Shown piece by piece: positions 1 through 8,866 of a stretch of 64,000 nucleotides of DNA (positions are counted from its first letter, which is position 1; every line of letters starts with the position of its first letter). Origin of the DNA: SR-FBR-E99 sp963732365 (GTDB lineage Bacteria; Bacteroidota; Bacteroidia; Bacteroidales; VadinHA17); assembly GCA_963732365.1 (NCBI GenBank), contig CAVSZC010000001.1, positions 124,001 through 188,000 of the forward strand, written 5' to 3'. Under the pieces are notes generated by a model that had not been told where the DNA came from, made no database searches, and was given only the letters and a program-made list of their open reading frames with translations. The translations under genes were made by a program, and so were the position numbers.

Positions 1-133
1 AAGGCAGCAACAGCAGGCAGCACCCGTCAGGGTTGAAAAGAAAGTCGGCAGGAATGATCCGTGTCCGTGCGGCAGCGGAAAGAAATACAAGCATTGTCAC
101 GGACAGGGCCTTGGTGACGCTCCCGGAGCCTGA
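1..133 (+). CDS. secA: SecA preprotein translocase ATPase, C-terminal end (partial)
   Basis: Only the last 43 codons are in the window, read from base 2 to the TGA at 131-133. The tail reads VGRNDPCPCGSGKKYKHCHG, which is the SEC-C zinc-binding motif (C-x-C-x8-C-H) found at the end of SecA, where it binds zinc and contacts SecB or the ribosome in the family. A glutamine-rich linker precedes it, as is usual for SecA tails. SEC-C motifs also end some unrelated proteins, but the Q-rich linker and the position at the very C-terminus favour SecA. It converges with dapA, whose stop lies 9 bases away. Confidence 0.8.
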   Translation, partial: RQQQQAAPVRVEKKVGRNDPCPCGSGKKYKHCHGQGLGDAPGA

Positions 134-142
134 GACAACGCC

Positions 143-1030
143 TCAGGACCGTTTTGAGAGTTCTTCCATCACCTTTGCAATACGTAACTGAATATGCCTG
201 TTCACAGTGACAAGCGGCAGCCTGAGGTAGTTGTGACACAGGTTCATCGCGGTCATTACCGATTTCACACCTGCCGGATTGCCATCAGCGAATAAAAGCT
301 CAATCATCTCAAGGTACCTGAATTGTATCTCCCTGGCTATTTTGAAGTTATGCCTCAGAGCCTGCTGTACCATCTCTGCCCAGTCAGCAGGATAGGCGTT
401 GGCCAGCACTGAAACTACTCCGGCACCGCCGGCTGCAATAACCGGCAACACATCCATGTCGTTCCCGGCTATGACCAGGAAGCCTTCAGGCTTATCCCTG
501 ACGATCTTCATCACGTTCTCAAAATTGCCTGATGACTCCTTAATACCTATAATGTTTTCACAGTCCCTTGCCAGTTCCAGGCAGGTCTCCGGCAAGATGC
601 TGCTGGCTGTCCGTGACGGAACATTATAAAGAATCACAGGCACCGGACTTGAGGAGGCTATCTGCCTGAAGTGCTGATATATACCACGCTGGTTTGGTTT
701 ATTGTAGTAAGGGGCAACCGACAGAATGGCATCGACGCCCTCCATGTCGGCCTGCCTTATATAACTTACTGTTTCGGATGTATTATTACCCCCGATGCCA
801 ACAACAAGCGGAACCCTTTTATTGACCGCTTCAACTGCAAACGATGTCAGGGCACTTTTTTCATCCCTGTTCAGTGTGGAAGCTTCTCCCGTTGTCCCTA
901 AAATGACCAGATAATCTACACCACCGCCGATAAGATGCTCAATGATTTTACCCATTGACGAGAAGTCAATGCTCATATCGTTCTTGAAAGGCGTTATTAC
1001 TGCCACACCTGTCCCTTTGAATTTCTTCAT
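143..1030 (-). CDS. dapA: 4-hydroxy-tetrahydrodipicolinate synthase
   Basis: The 295-residue protein has the normal length of DapA, a cytosolic TIM-barrel lyase that condenses pyruvate with aspartate semialdehyde in the lysine and diaminopimelate pathway. Visible signatures are GTTGE at residues 45-49, the tyrosine of LYNVPSR at 135, and the Schiff-base lysine K164 in IIGIKESSGN. It is the last gene of a minus-strand run that starts with amrBA near 8.8 kb and follows a DUF6913-like gene by 32 bases. N-acetylneuraminate lyase and other DHDPS-family members share the fold, but the GTTGE and YNVPSRT signatures fit DapA best. Confidence 0.95.
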   Translation of the reverse strand: MKKFKGTGVAVITPFKNDMSIDFSSMGKIIEHLIGGGVDYLVILGTTGEASTLNRDEKSALTSFAVEAVNKRVPLVVGIGGNNTSETVSYIRQADMEGVDAILSVAPYYNKPNQRGIYQHFRQIASSSPVPVILYNVPSRTASSILPETCLELARDCENIIGIKESSGNFENVMKIVRDKPEGFLVIAGNDMDVLPVIAAGGAGVVSVLANAYPADWAEMVQQALRHNFKIAREIQFRYLEMIELLFADGNPAGVKSVMTAMNLCHNYLRLPLVTVNRHIQLRIAKVMEELSKRS

Positions 1031-1062
1031 TCTGCTGTTGTTGATCTGTCTGGTTGTGAATA

Positions 1063-1629
1063 TTATGCCCTTGTTTCAGGGTTACTTATCAAGGCGAGAT
1101 AATGCAGTGCCTGCTGAAGGAACACAGCAATGCTGAAAGGCTTTCCGGCCTGTATCATCAGATCATAGGGGGCGCTTGCCGGATCAGCTGACTGATCAGG
1201 CCCAACCTTCATTGGTGCCGCTGAGAGAGTTACTATATACTCGAGGCAGAACAGTGATGAAGGATTTATATCAATGAGCAGGTCGAACTTTGCTCCGATA
1301 AAATCACGGGCATCCTGTGATACAGGTATATATGCCCAATTAAGATCACTTTCCTTAAGGAATTTCATGTATGTGAGCCCGGTGAGCCTGTCGGGTACGC
1401 TCTTGCCGGGTACCCACGCAAGAACCTCCACACTCTTGCCCAGGTCAGCCATCTGCCTGTTCAGATTTGCCAGATGCTGAAAGTCATTCTCGATTGAGGC
1501 ATCCCAGAGAAGACCGACCTTTTTTACCCTGTCAAGGTCAAAACCCTGCTTCAGTCTTATGACTGATGCCATCTGCCGGCTGAGAATCATCCTTCCGGCC
1601 CTGAGCCTGAGTTTTCCGAAAAGTTCCAT
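1063..1629 (-). CDS. Conserved protein, DUF6913-like
   Basis: The 188-residue protein has no signal peptide or membrane helix. It resembles the DUF6913 family, which I know from Bacteroidota genomes and which has no assigned function. Its first 30 residues are basic; the rest alternates strands and helices (KKVGLLWDAS, KFDLLIDINP, YIVTLSAAPMKVG), which suggests an alpha/beta fold. It sits between ligA (48 bases upstream) and dapA (32 bases downstream) on the same strand and is probably co-transcribed with them. The family assignment is from memory of the sequence pattern. No catalytic motif can be named. Confidence 0.7.
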   Translation of the reverse strand: MELFGKLRLRAGRMILSRQMASVIRLKQGFDLDRVKKVGLLWDASIENDFQHLANLNRQMADLGKSVEVLAWVPGKSVPDRLTGLTYMKFLKESDLNWAYIPVSQDARDFIGAKFDLLIDINPSSLFCLEYIVTLSAAPMKVGPDQSADPASAPYDLMIQAGKPFSIAVFLQQALHYLALISNPETRA

Positions 1630-1677
1630 ACAAATACAAACCTATTATTTTTTTGATTACGTGATTGTACAGGGTGG

Positions 1678-3684
1678 CTATTCTTTTATCATTTCCAGGA
1701 ACTCTGCTTCGGTGACTAGTTTAATCCCAAGCTCTGTTGCCTTTGCCCTCTTTGAAGGTCCCATATCACTGCCTGCCACAATGAATGATGTGTTTCCTGA
1801 TACTGAGCCTGCAGTCTTCCCGCCTGCTGCCTCAATGAGTGATTTCAGTTCCTCGCGGGTAAATCTTTCGAATGAGCCGCTGACCACAATCGTTTTACCG
1901 TAGAGGGGGCCTTTTACAGTTACCGCCGGGGCCATGCCCTCGAATGTCATTCCTGCGGCACTCAGACGCCTTATGATCTCTGTGTTGTCGGGATCAGAGA
2001 AGTATTCCCTGACACTTGCGCTGATCCTTGGCCCGATGTCCGGCAGTGACTCCATCTCTTCGCCGCTTGCCGATATGAGGGCCTCAATATTCGGGAAGCC
2101 TGCTGCAAGAGTCCTGGCAACAGTCTCTCCCACATGCCTGATCCCCAGCGCAAAAAGCTTCCTGTGATAGGGTGCTGTAAGAGATTTGTTCAGTCCGGCA
2201 AGGATATTCGATGCGGACTTATTCCCGAGCCTCTCCAGGGAGGCAAGCTGTTCATGCCTGAGATAATAAAGATCAGCCACGTTACGTATCAGTGAGTTTT
2301 CCCAGAGCAGCTCAATTGTCTCTTCACCCAGACCTTCAATATCCAGCGCCTTCCGTGAGACGAAATGAATAATTCTCCTTGTGATTTGCGGAGGACAGTG
2401 GAGATAGTTCGGGCAGTAGTGATTGGCCTCTCCCTCATTCCTGACCAGAGGAGTCCCGCATTCAGGACACTCATGCGGGAACACTACCCTGACGGCATCA
2501 TCTCTGCGTTGGGTCATGTCGACCTCTACAATCTTCGGAATTATCTCACCCCCTTTTTCAATTATTACTCTGTCGCCGTAAAAGAGTCCAAGAATATCTA
2601 TCTGGTCACTGTTGTGCAGTGATGCCCGCTTCACCGTCGTACCGGCCAGCAGGACCGGCCTGAGGTTAGCCACCGGCGTTACATTACCTGTACGGCCGAC
2701 CTGAAAATCTACTGAGAGCAACTCCGTTTCAGCCTGCTCAGCAGCATATTTGTAAGCTATGGCCCAGCGGGGTGATTTGGCAGTGTTTCCCAGCAACTGT
2801 TGCGCCTGAAGTGAGTTGACTTTTATCACAACGCCGTCAGTTTCGTAAGGAAGCCCTTTCCTTTGATTCTCCCACAGTGAAAGGAAGCCCAGTACTTCAT
2901 CGATACTACCGCAACGGTCAATAATCTCCGAGGTTCTGAAGCCCCATAAACGTGCTGCCATCAGGTTGTCATAGTGGTTATCGGCCGGGAGAGAGTTACC
3001 AAGGAGATTATAGAGGAAACATTCGAGAGGGCGGGAGGCGACGACACGGGGATCAAGCAGCTTGATGGTTCCTGCGGCTGCATTGCGCGGGTTGGCAAAG
3101 GGGGGTTCGCCTTTCGCCTGCCGCTCGGCATTCATAGCCTCGAATTCACCTCTGGGAATATATATTTCTCCTCTGATAGTGAATGATGACGGGGCCCCCG
3201 GCGAGGTGACCCTTAACGGAATGCTCCTGATGGTCCTGATATTCACGGTGACATCATCGCCCCGTGTTCCGTCACCCCGTGTGACAGCACTGACAAGCCT
3301 GCCATCCTCATATGTGAGGCTGATCGAAACGCCGTCATATTTAAGCTCACACACATATTCAGGCTCATAACCGAGAACTTTGCGTACCCTCTCACCAAAA
3401 TCAGTTACATCATTTTCATTGTAGGTGTTGCCCAGAGAAAGCATGGGCCACTGATGCTCAGCCTGTCTGAATTCTTCAGTGAGGTCGCTGCCTACCCTCA
3501 TCGTCGGAGAATCAGGAGTGACAAGCTCAGGGAAGGTCTTTTCAATGGTCTCGAGCTCGTTGAGCAGTATGTCAAATTCAAAGTCAGAAATAACAGGCTG
3601 GTTGAGGATGTAGTACCTGTGATTGTGTCCGGCGATCATTTCCCTGAGTTCTCCGGCTCTCTTCCTCGCAGCTGCAAGATTCAT
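1678..3684 (-). CDS. ligA: NAD-dependent DNA ligase LigA
   Basis: At 668 residues this is a full-length bacterial LigA, which seals nicks during replication and repair using NAD. The domains run in order: Ia domain (about 1-70), adenylation domain with the nucleotidyl lysine K115 in ELKYDG, OB fold, a four-cysteine zinc finger (CPECG followed by CPNYLHC), helix-hairpin-helix repeats (GLGEETIELL, LGIRHVGETVA, LPDIGPRI) and a C-terminal BRCT domain (GKTIVVSGSF). It lies 26 bases downstream of amrS in the same run. That neighbour has no obvious functional tie to DNA ligation, so the grouping is probably positional. Confidence 0.98.
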   Translation of the reverse strand: MNLAAARKRAGELREMIAGHNHRYYILNQPVISDFEFDILLNELETIEKTFPELVTPDSPTMRVGSDLTEEFRQAEHQWPMLSLGNTYNENDVTDFGERVRKVLGYEPEYVCELKYDGVSISLTYEDGRLVSAVTRGDGTRGDDVTVNIRTIRSIPLRVTSPGAPSSFTIRGEIYIPRGEFEAMNAERQAKGEPPFANPRNAAAGTIKLLDPRVVASRPLECFLYNLLGNSLPADNHYDNLMAARLWGFRTSEIIDRCGSIDEVLGFLSLWENQRKGLPYETDGVVIKVNSLQAQQLLGNTAKSPRWAIAYKYAAEQAETELLSVDFQVGRTGNVTPVANLRPVLLAGTTVKRASLHNSDQIDILGLFYGDRVIIEKGGEIIPKIVEVDMTQRRDDAVRVVFPHECPECGTPLVRNEGEANHYCPNYLHCPPQITRRIIHFVSRKALDIEGLGEETIELLWENSLIRNVADLYYLRHEQLASLERLGNKSASNILAGLNKSLTAPYHRKLFALGIRHVGETVARTLAAGFPNIEALISASGEEMESLPDIGPRISASVREYFSDPDNTEIIRRLSAAGMTFEGMAPAVTVKGPLYGKTIVVSGSFERFTREELKSLIEAAGGKTAGSVSGNTSFIVAGSDMGPSKRAKATELGIKLVTEAEFLEMIKE

Positions 3685-3710
3685 ATCAGGTTTTTTTCAG
3701 TTATTAATAA

Positions 3711-4835
3711 TTAACTCCAGACTCCGCTTATTGATGCGCCACAACTGCACCTGCCGCTCTTAAGGCTGTTCGAGACAATTGTGAAGCCGCTGCGCTCAAT
3801 GACTTTCTGGCCGCATGAGGGGCAGACAGTATTGCTGTGACCCGCACCTGGCAGGTTGCCTACATAGACATGCTTCAGACCGGCTTCGTGTGCTATTGAG
3901 GCGGCGGTGTTAAGTATGGCGGCAGGGGTAGGGGGCAGGTGCTCGAGTTTGTACTCCGGATGAAACCTGCTGAAATGCAGAGGGGTGTCAGTGAAACCGT
4001 TACCGGCAAGCCACCTGCACATCATCCTTATCTCATCTGGCTTGTCAGTCCACCCAGGCACCACAAGGTTTGTAATCTCCAGCCAGACCCCTTCATCCCT
4101 GTAGGTCTTCAGGGTGTCAAGAACAGGTTGAAGCTTTCCTCCGGTAAGCTTAAGATAAGTGCTGTCACTGAACGACTTAAGATCGATGTTGGCACCGTCA
4201 ATGAAGCGGCAGAGCTCTTTCAGCGGCTCTTTGTTGATGTAGCCGTTTGATACCATGATGTTCCTTATTCCTTTTTCCCTGGCCAGCCTGGAGGTTTCGT
4301 AAACATATTCATAAAATGTTACGGGCTCGGAATAGGTATAAGCAATAGATCTGCAATTATTTATTGCAGCATTGGCAACAACTTCCCCGGGCGGAAGGTC
4401 ATAATTCTTCGTCTTATCGGGAGAGGTCTGGGAGATAGTCCAGTTCTGACAGTTCAGACATGCAAAGTTGCACCCGGCCGTTGCGATGGAGAATGATGAT
4501 GATCCTGGAAGAAAATGATACATTGGCTTCTTCTCAACAGGATCGATATTAACCGCACAGGGATTTCCGAAAGCCATGGTGTAGAGCTTTGAATTCCTGA
4601 CTATCCTGTTGCGGCAGTCGCTCAGTTCTCCCTCTTTCAGAACACATTCATTAGGGCATATCCGGCATACAATACCGCGTGCGCTCTCTTCCTGGTACAA
4701 TGCCAGTCTCTCTTTCGGTGCCGGTTTGAGGGATGTCAGCGGCAGAGGCATCACCACGCCGGCAGCGACAGCCAGCGAACCCTGACGTGCAAATATCCTG
4801 CGGGAGATCTTGTTTCCTCTGATAACCAGTGACAT
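3711..4835 (-). CDS. amrS: AmmeMemoRadiSam system radical SAM enzyme, with Tat-like signal
   Basis: The 374-residue protein has the radical SAM cysteines C122, C126 and C129 (GCNFACLNCQNW) and a pyruvate-formate-lyase-activase-like core. The core is preceded by a cysteine cluster (CRICPNEC, then SDC at 57-74) and followed by a zinc-ribbon-like tail (CPSCG, CSCG). This order is that of the AmrS family, the radical SAM part of the AmmeMemoRadiSam system; the substrate is unknown. The first 35 residues look like a twin-arginine signal: SRRIFA at 11-16, then a hydrophobic stretch to about residue 35. Its operon also holds the Memo-AMMECR1 fusion and a membrane SpeE-like gene. Export is inferred; the family is clear. 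Confidence 0.88.
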   Translation of the reverse strand: MSLVIRGNKISRRIFARQGSLAVAAGVVMPLPLTSLKPAPKERLALYQEESARGIVCRICPNECVLKEGELSDCRNRIVRNSKLYTMAFGNPCAVNIDPVEKKPMYHFLPGSSSFSIATAGCNFACLNCQNWTISQTSPDKTKNYDLPPGEVVANAAINNCRSIAYTYSEPVTFYEYVYETSRLAREKGIRNIMVSNGYINKEPLKELCRFIDGANIDLKSFSDSTYLKLTGGKLQPVLDTLKTYRDEGVWLEITNLVVPGWTDKPDEIRMMCRWLAGNGFTDTPLHFSRFHPEYKLEHLPPTPAAILNTAASIAHEAGLKHVYVGNLPGAGHSNTVCPSCGQKVIERSGFTIVSNSLKSGRCSCGASISGVWS

Positions 4836-4861
4836 GCAATTTCAGTTAACCTGCTATAAAG

Positions 4862-7288
4862 CTAATGCTTAAAGAGTACCGAAACAAGCGCCACGGCTAT
4901 TAAAATCATCCCTCCGAGCAGAATGCAGACCATTGATGGTCCGAGCAGTGGAACCAGCAGAGTGGCAACTGTAAGATAACCCAGTGCAGCCCCGGCAAGG
5001 TCAGCTGCATAGACAGTGCCTGACCTCATGCCTTTGCCAGAGGTTGTAAGGACCCTGTAAACCGATCCTGTAAGAAAGGCTGCTGTGAGGGTGAAACCCA
5101 TTGCCAGGCTGATGACCAGCCACGGTGAGGCTGTAACGAGACCGCGAAGCAGCAGCCCGGTGAGGAAATAGACAAGGGCCAGAAGAGATGCAATAATTAT
5201 CAGGTGATGTCGCAGATTTATTCTTTCGAATGACGCCCCTGCAGCCAGCCCAGCCATAAGAAATGAAATTATCAGAGCAGTAAGGAGATAGATGCTACCG
5301 ACAGTGATCTGTAAAAGAAATACCATTATCATTCCAAATCCGGCCAGAGCTGCCGAGGAGGAAAACATCATCAGGCCTCCTCTGCCTGCAAAGACAAAAG
5401 GCAGAATTATAAGTATTACGAGGAGGGCAACGGAGCTGCCTGCAATCCCCTTCTTTTCCATTGACAACAGGTTGTTGAACCACGATGAGACAGGCAGGGC
5501 TGCCGAATTGACTCTGGCGGCAGTGTCAATCACTGAGATTATCTGCAGGCCCTTCCTCCTTATATCATCATCATCAATATAGTCGCCGTTGACATAGGTA
5601 TTTCCGAAAGAATGTCTTTCAGCCATAACAGAGACAGAATCAGAGAGAGGATAGTCGGAGGCGATCAGATAAAGCGATGAGCCTGGTATAATTACGACAT
5701 GCCTGAATAGATCACCAAGGGCATTGTAGACCGGAGATAATCCTCTCCTGTAGCTCTCCGGCGAATAATTGTACCATGGCATAGGGGTGCACATAAAGAT
5801 GCCGCCGGGTGTCAGGTGTTCTTTCACAAGGGTGAAATACTCGATTGTATAAAACCTGTTTACCGCAAGGGTTGAAGGGGGAGGGATAAGCTGAATCACT
5901 GCGTCGAACTTGCCTGTGGTCTTACGCATATAACGCAGCGGATCAGCCCTTTCGACGTTTATCTCCATAGTGCCGGCGACGGAATCACGGGCCCCCTCTG
6001 CTGCAATAATGCCGGGGTCGTGCTCCAGGTATACCACTTCAGATATCCCGTACTTCTGTATCTCCGGTAAATGTCTCATGAGACCACCGGAGATGACCAG
6101 CACCCTGTCATGGTCATCCCTCTGTAAGAGAGCATAGTGAATATTCTCCTCCGTACTGATGATGTCACCGGGAAAGAAGAGTGGACGGTGATCGTAAAAG
6201 ACTGTCTTTTCTCCGCCGTAGCTTCCGGTTGTGATGTTTCCAAACGGGGTGTCAGAACTCTTCTCTGCCTTTACCCCTCCGATGAGAAGGCTCCTGACTG
6301 CAGGGTCAGGACTGAACAGCAGCACAAGTATGGCGAGAGGAATGGACAACAGTAGGGACACTTTTCTGCCCGCCGGACGGGGATACAGAATAACAAAATT
6401 CATCGTTGCCGAAGCAATGATGATGAGCAGATACAACTGGTAGTTCGGAATGCTCAGTGAGACAGTAACTGCTGTGATAATCCCTGCGGCCACTGATCCG
6501 GCAGTTTCGATTCCGAAACTCTTTCCGGGATGTGTACCGCGGCTCTCCTGCATCATTGCGGAAAGTCTTATAAAAATAAATGAGGAGATAAATGAAACAG
6601 GGGCGACACTGACCGTGAGAATGACAAATGTCTGAAGGAATGAGGGGGCTTCCCCGGGGTTGAGGAGCAATAGATTCATCACAATGAATCCGGCCGGGGC
6701 CACAACCATGGCGGCAATGAGTGTCCACATGAACTTCCTGACATCGTCAAATGCCGACTTTCCTCCTGCAACGGCACCTGCTGCGGCAATCATCAGCCAC
6801 AGCCACAGGAAGACTCCTGTTGAAGCTTCGGCACCTCCTCCGAGAATAACTGCCTCCCTGAGGAGAATAAACTGTGATGACGCACTGGCAAAACCGGTAA
6901 GCAATAAAAGCAGGCCTGCAGAACCGGTTGCAATCCTTTCACCTTCACCCTCCATTCCGCTTCCTTCAATCGACTCCGGAGAAGTGTCATGTTTCCCGAA
7001 GTAATATCTGAAATGCCATGTCAGGTGTACTAAAGAAGTAAAAGCCATTGCAATGCCGAATTCAACATGCCACTGAAGCAACTGAACTGCAAAGGGAATA
7101 TTCCACTTGTAAGTTATTTTCAAGGCCATAAACAGGCCGAAAAGTGCCGTTACGAGGAAAGTGGCAAGCAGGAGCCAGTTCCAGAATCTTCTGTGAGACC
7201 TGCCGGAAATGAATCCTGCTGATGCCAGGAACAGGGTAAACAGATAGATTACCAGTGTGGTCAGGCCTATGGGTCCGGCATGATACAT
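4862..7288 (-). CDS. Membrane-embedded spermidine synthase-like protein
   Basis: The 808-residue protein has three parts. Residues 1-100 hold three hydrophobic helices with H74, H88 and H92, a spacing like that of haem-binding DUF4405-type helices. Residues about 120-335 are a bundle of transmembrane helices. Residues about 340-590 are a soluble Rossmann-type domain resembling polyamine aminopropyltransferases (RVLVISGG, VVYLEHDPGI, FDAVIQL, FTLVKEHLTPGG). More helices follow to residue 805. The glycine-rich SAM or decarboxy-SAM loop is degenerate (VISGGLMRHL rather than a GGGDGG-like loop), so real spermidine synthesis is doubtful. It lies between amrBA (11 bases) and amrS (26 bases), which suggests it works with them. 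The substrate is unknown. Confidence 0.7.
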   Translation of the reverse strand: MYHAGPIGLTTLVIYLFTLFLASAGFISGRSHRRFWNWLLLATFLVTALFGLFMALKITYKWNIPFAVQLLQWHVEFGIAMAFTSLVHLTWHFRYYFGKHDTSPESIEGSGMEGEGERIATGSAGLLLLLTGFASASSQFILLREAVILGGGAEASTGVFLWLWLMIAAAGAVAGGKSAFDDVRKFMWTLIAAMVVAPAGFIVMNLLLLNPGEAPSFLQTFVILTVSVAPVSFISSFIFIRLSAMMQESRGTHPGKSFGIETAGSVAAGIITAVTVSLSIPNYQLYLLIIIASATMNFVILYPRPAGRKVSLLLSIPLAILVLLFSPDPAVRSLLIGGVKAEKSSDTPFGNITTGSYGGEKTVFYDHRPLFFPGDIISTEENIHYALLQRDDHDRVLVISGGLMRHLPEIQKYGISEVVYLEHDPGIIAAEGARDSVAGTMEINVERADPLRYMRKTTGKFDAVIQLIPPPSTLAVNRFYTIEYFTLVKEHLTPGGIFMCTPMPWYNYSPESYRRGLSPVYNALGDLFRHVVIIPGSSLYLIASDYPLSDSVSVMAERHSFGNTYVNGDYIDDDDIRRKGLQIISVIDTAARVNSAALPVSSWFNNLLSMEKKGIAGSSVALLVILIILPFVFAGRGGLMMFSSSAALAGFGMIMVFLLQITVGSIYLLTALIISFLMAGLAAGASFERINLRHHLIIIASLLALVYFLTGLLLRGLVTASPWLVISLAMGFTLTAAFLTGSVYRVLTTSGKGMRSGTVYAADLAGAALGYLTVATLLVPLLGPSMVCILLGGMILIAVALVSVLFKH

Positions 7289-7299
7289 CAGGGGATCAG

Positions 7300-8805
7300 T
7301 TATTCTCCGAATACATATGCTTCATAGACAAAGATCTCCGTATCCTTGTCCTTCCATCCGTCCCATCCGATGCCTGCTTTATCACGGGCGCAGTATCCAA
7401 GAAATTCCGTCACATTCCATCCCCTCTCTGAGGCAACCTGCGGAAGGAGGGTTCCGGATCTCAGCCCTTTTTTAATGTAGATGCCATGTTTCCCGATAAT
7501 GATCTCATTTGTATCGGTGATCTTTTTCATTGGCCCGAGAACAGATATCTCCAGGTGAATGCCGGGGTATTCACCGGCAGTGAGTGCAGGGAACCTTGGG
7601 TCAGCGAAAGCTGCCTCAACTGCCATCTGTCCGACAACCGTATGCAGAGGGTCAGGCGAGGTGAATCGTCCGATACACCCCCTGAGGTTATCATCAATTG
7701 TCAGTGTGACAAAAGCCCCGAGAGGCTCCCTGAGGCGCGGTGTCAGTCTCGCCGTTTCAACAGGGAGAGGTTTTACCCCCTTAAGTCTCGCAGAAATGGC
7801 CTCCCTGGCAATGGTGAGGAGCGTCTTCTGCTCTTCAGGCGAAAGGGCGAACGCTACGGCTGCTGACCCACTCCGGGCGGCAGTCACTTTCTCCTCGACA
7901 ACAATTGCGTTGTACCCGACAACCTGGTCCCTGTCGCCGTACCTGGAATCACCTGAATTGGTGTATTCTACATTCCTGTATTTCAGCCCGCTGCCACCTT
8001 CAGTAAGATAAAGCAGCACCAGTCCGGCCGACCATCCGCACATTGCGGTTGCCAGATTCTCCATCCCGGAGGCCTCGACACTGTTTATGGTCTTGATGAA
8101 CCTGCCGGGATCACCGGTCAGGATAGCATCACTTGTGAGCCTGTCAGCTTTGCAGGCGTCACTGTATGAAGGGTAATGTGAAAAATCACTGCTTATTACA
8201 AACAGGTTGCGTTCGTTGAACCATGGTTCAAGTCCGGCAGCAACCGACTTCAGAACAGAGGTGTCATGGGTGCCTATTAGTATCGGCACAACTTTGATGC
8301 TCTTTTTGAAATGATACTGGATGAGAGGGAGCTGAACCTCCAGCGAATGTTCAGGTCTGTGAGCATCGTCCCTGGTGATGAACCAACGGCTGCCTTTAAC
8401 CAGTTCATTTCCAATCTCTTTGTTAACAGGCACTGTTCCCAGTGGTGTTATCATATTTCCCGAAGTAAAGACTGCCGCGCCGTCAAAGGCATATCTGTGG
8501 CTTGCACCAATCAGGAAGATATTATCTATTTCAGCATCGGGAGGCACAGCTGCAAAGCCGGCAGCTGCAGTATGACCCGAATAGACATATCCGGCATGGG
8601 GTACTATGATAGCCCTCACCCTGACGCCGGGAACGGGCCTGGGGCATGACAGGAAATAGCCTGAGAGATCGCTTTTGATCTTGTCGCTCCCGGAAGGGTA
8701 GAAGCTGCCGGCAACGACAGGCAGCCTGTCATGCCCGGCTTCCTGTCCGAATATGTTCATAAGCGGAAGTATTAGTGTAAACAAAATGATACTGACCGTT
8801 TTCAT
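7300..8805 (-). CDS. amrBA: AmmeMemoRadiSam system protein B-A fusion (Memo + AMMECR1), exported
   Basis: The start at 8805 (MKTVSIILFT) gives 501 residues and a clean signal peptide ending near NIFGQ; an ATG four codons upstream at 8817 is possible. After the signal comes a Memo domain (AmrB, about residues 25-290) with the likely metal-site histidines in VPHAGYVYSGH, GASHRYAFDG and SSDFSHYP, and the cysteine in AMCGWSAG. The C-terminal 190 residues form an AMMECR1 domain (AmrA) with the family signature NLRGCIGRF. AmrB and AmrA are separate proteins in many genomes and fused here. The system's reaction is unknown. The gene leads a minus-strand run with the SpeE-like gene and amrS. The signal peptide implies action outside the cytoplasm or on a lipoprotein or membrane target. 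Confidence 0.88.
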   Translation of the reverse strand: MKTVSIILFTLILPLMNIFGQEAGHDRLPVVAGSFYPSGSDKIKSDLSGYFLSCPRPVPGVRVRAIIVPHAGYVYSGHTAAAGFAAVPPDAEIDNIFLIGASHRYAFDGAAVFTSGNMITPLGTVPVNKEIGNELVKGSRWFITRDDAHRPEHSLEVQLPLIQYHFKKSIKVVPILIGTHDTSVLKSVAAGLEPWFNERNLFVISSDFSHYPSYSDACKADRLTSDAILTGDPGRFIKTINSVEASGMENLATAMCGWSAGLVLLYLTEGGSGLKYRNVEYTNSGDSRYGDRDQVVGYNAIVVEEKVTAARSGSAAVAFALSPEEQKTLLTIAREAISARLKGVKPLPVETARLTPRLREPLGAFVTLTIDDNLRGCIGRFTSPDPLHTVVGQMAVEAAFADPRFPALTAGEYPGIHLEISVLGPMKKITDTNEIIIGKHGIYIKKGLRSGTLLPQVASERGWNVTEFLGYCARDKAGIGWDGWKDKDTEIFVYEAYVFGE

Positions 8806-8866
8806 AAAACAGCTCATACAACATGTAAATTTACACTAAAAAAGCGGAGGAAAGGAGGAAAAAGTG

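Noticed and set aside
7300..7360. Horizontal transfer of the AmmeMemoRadiSam block
   Set aside because: Codon use and base composition look the same as in neighbouring genes and the genes merge into a housekeeping operon with no mobile-element scar.
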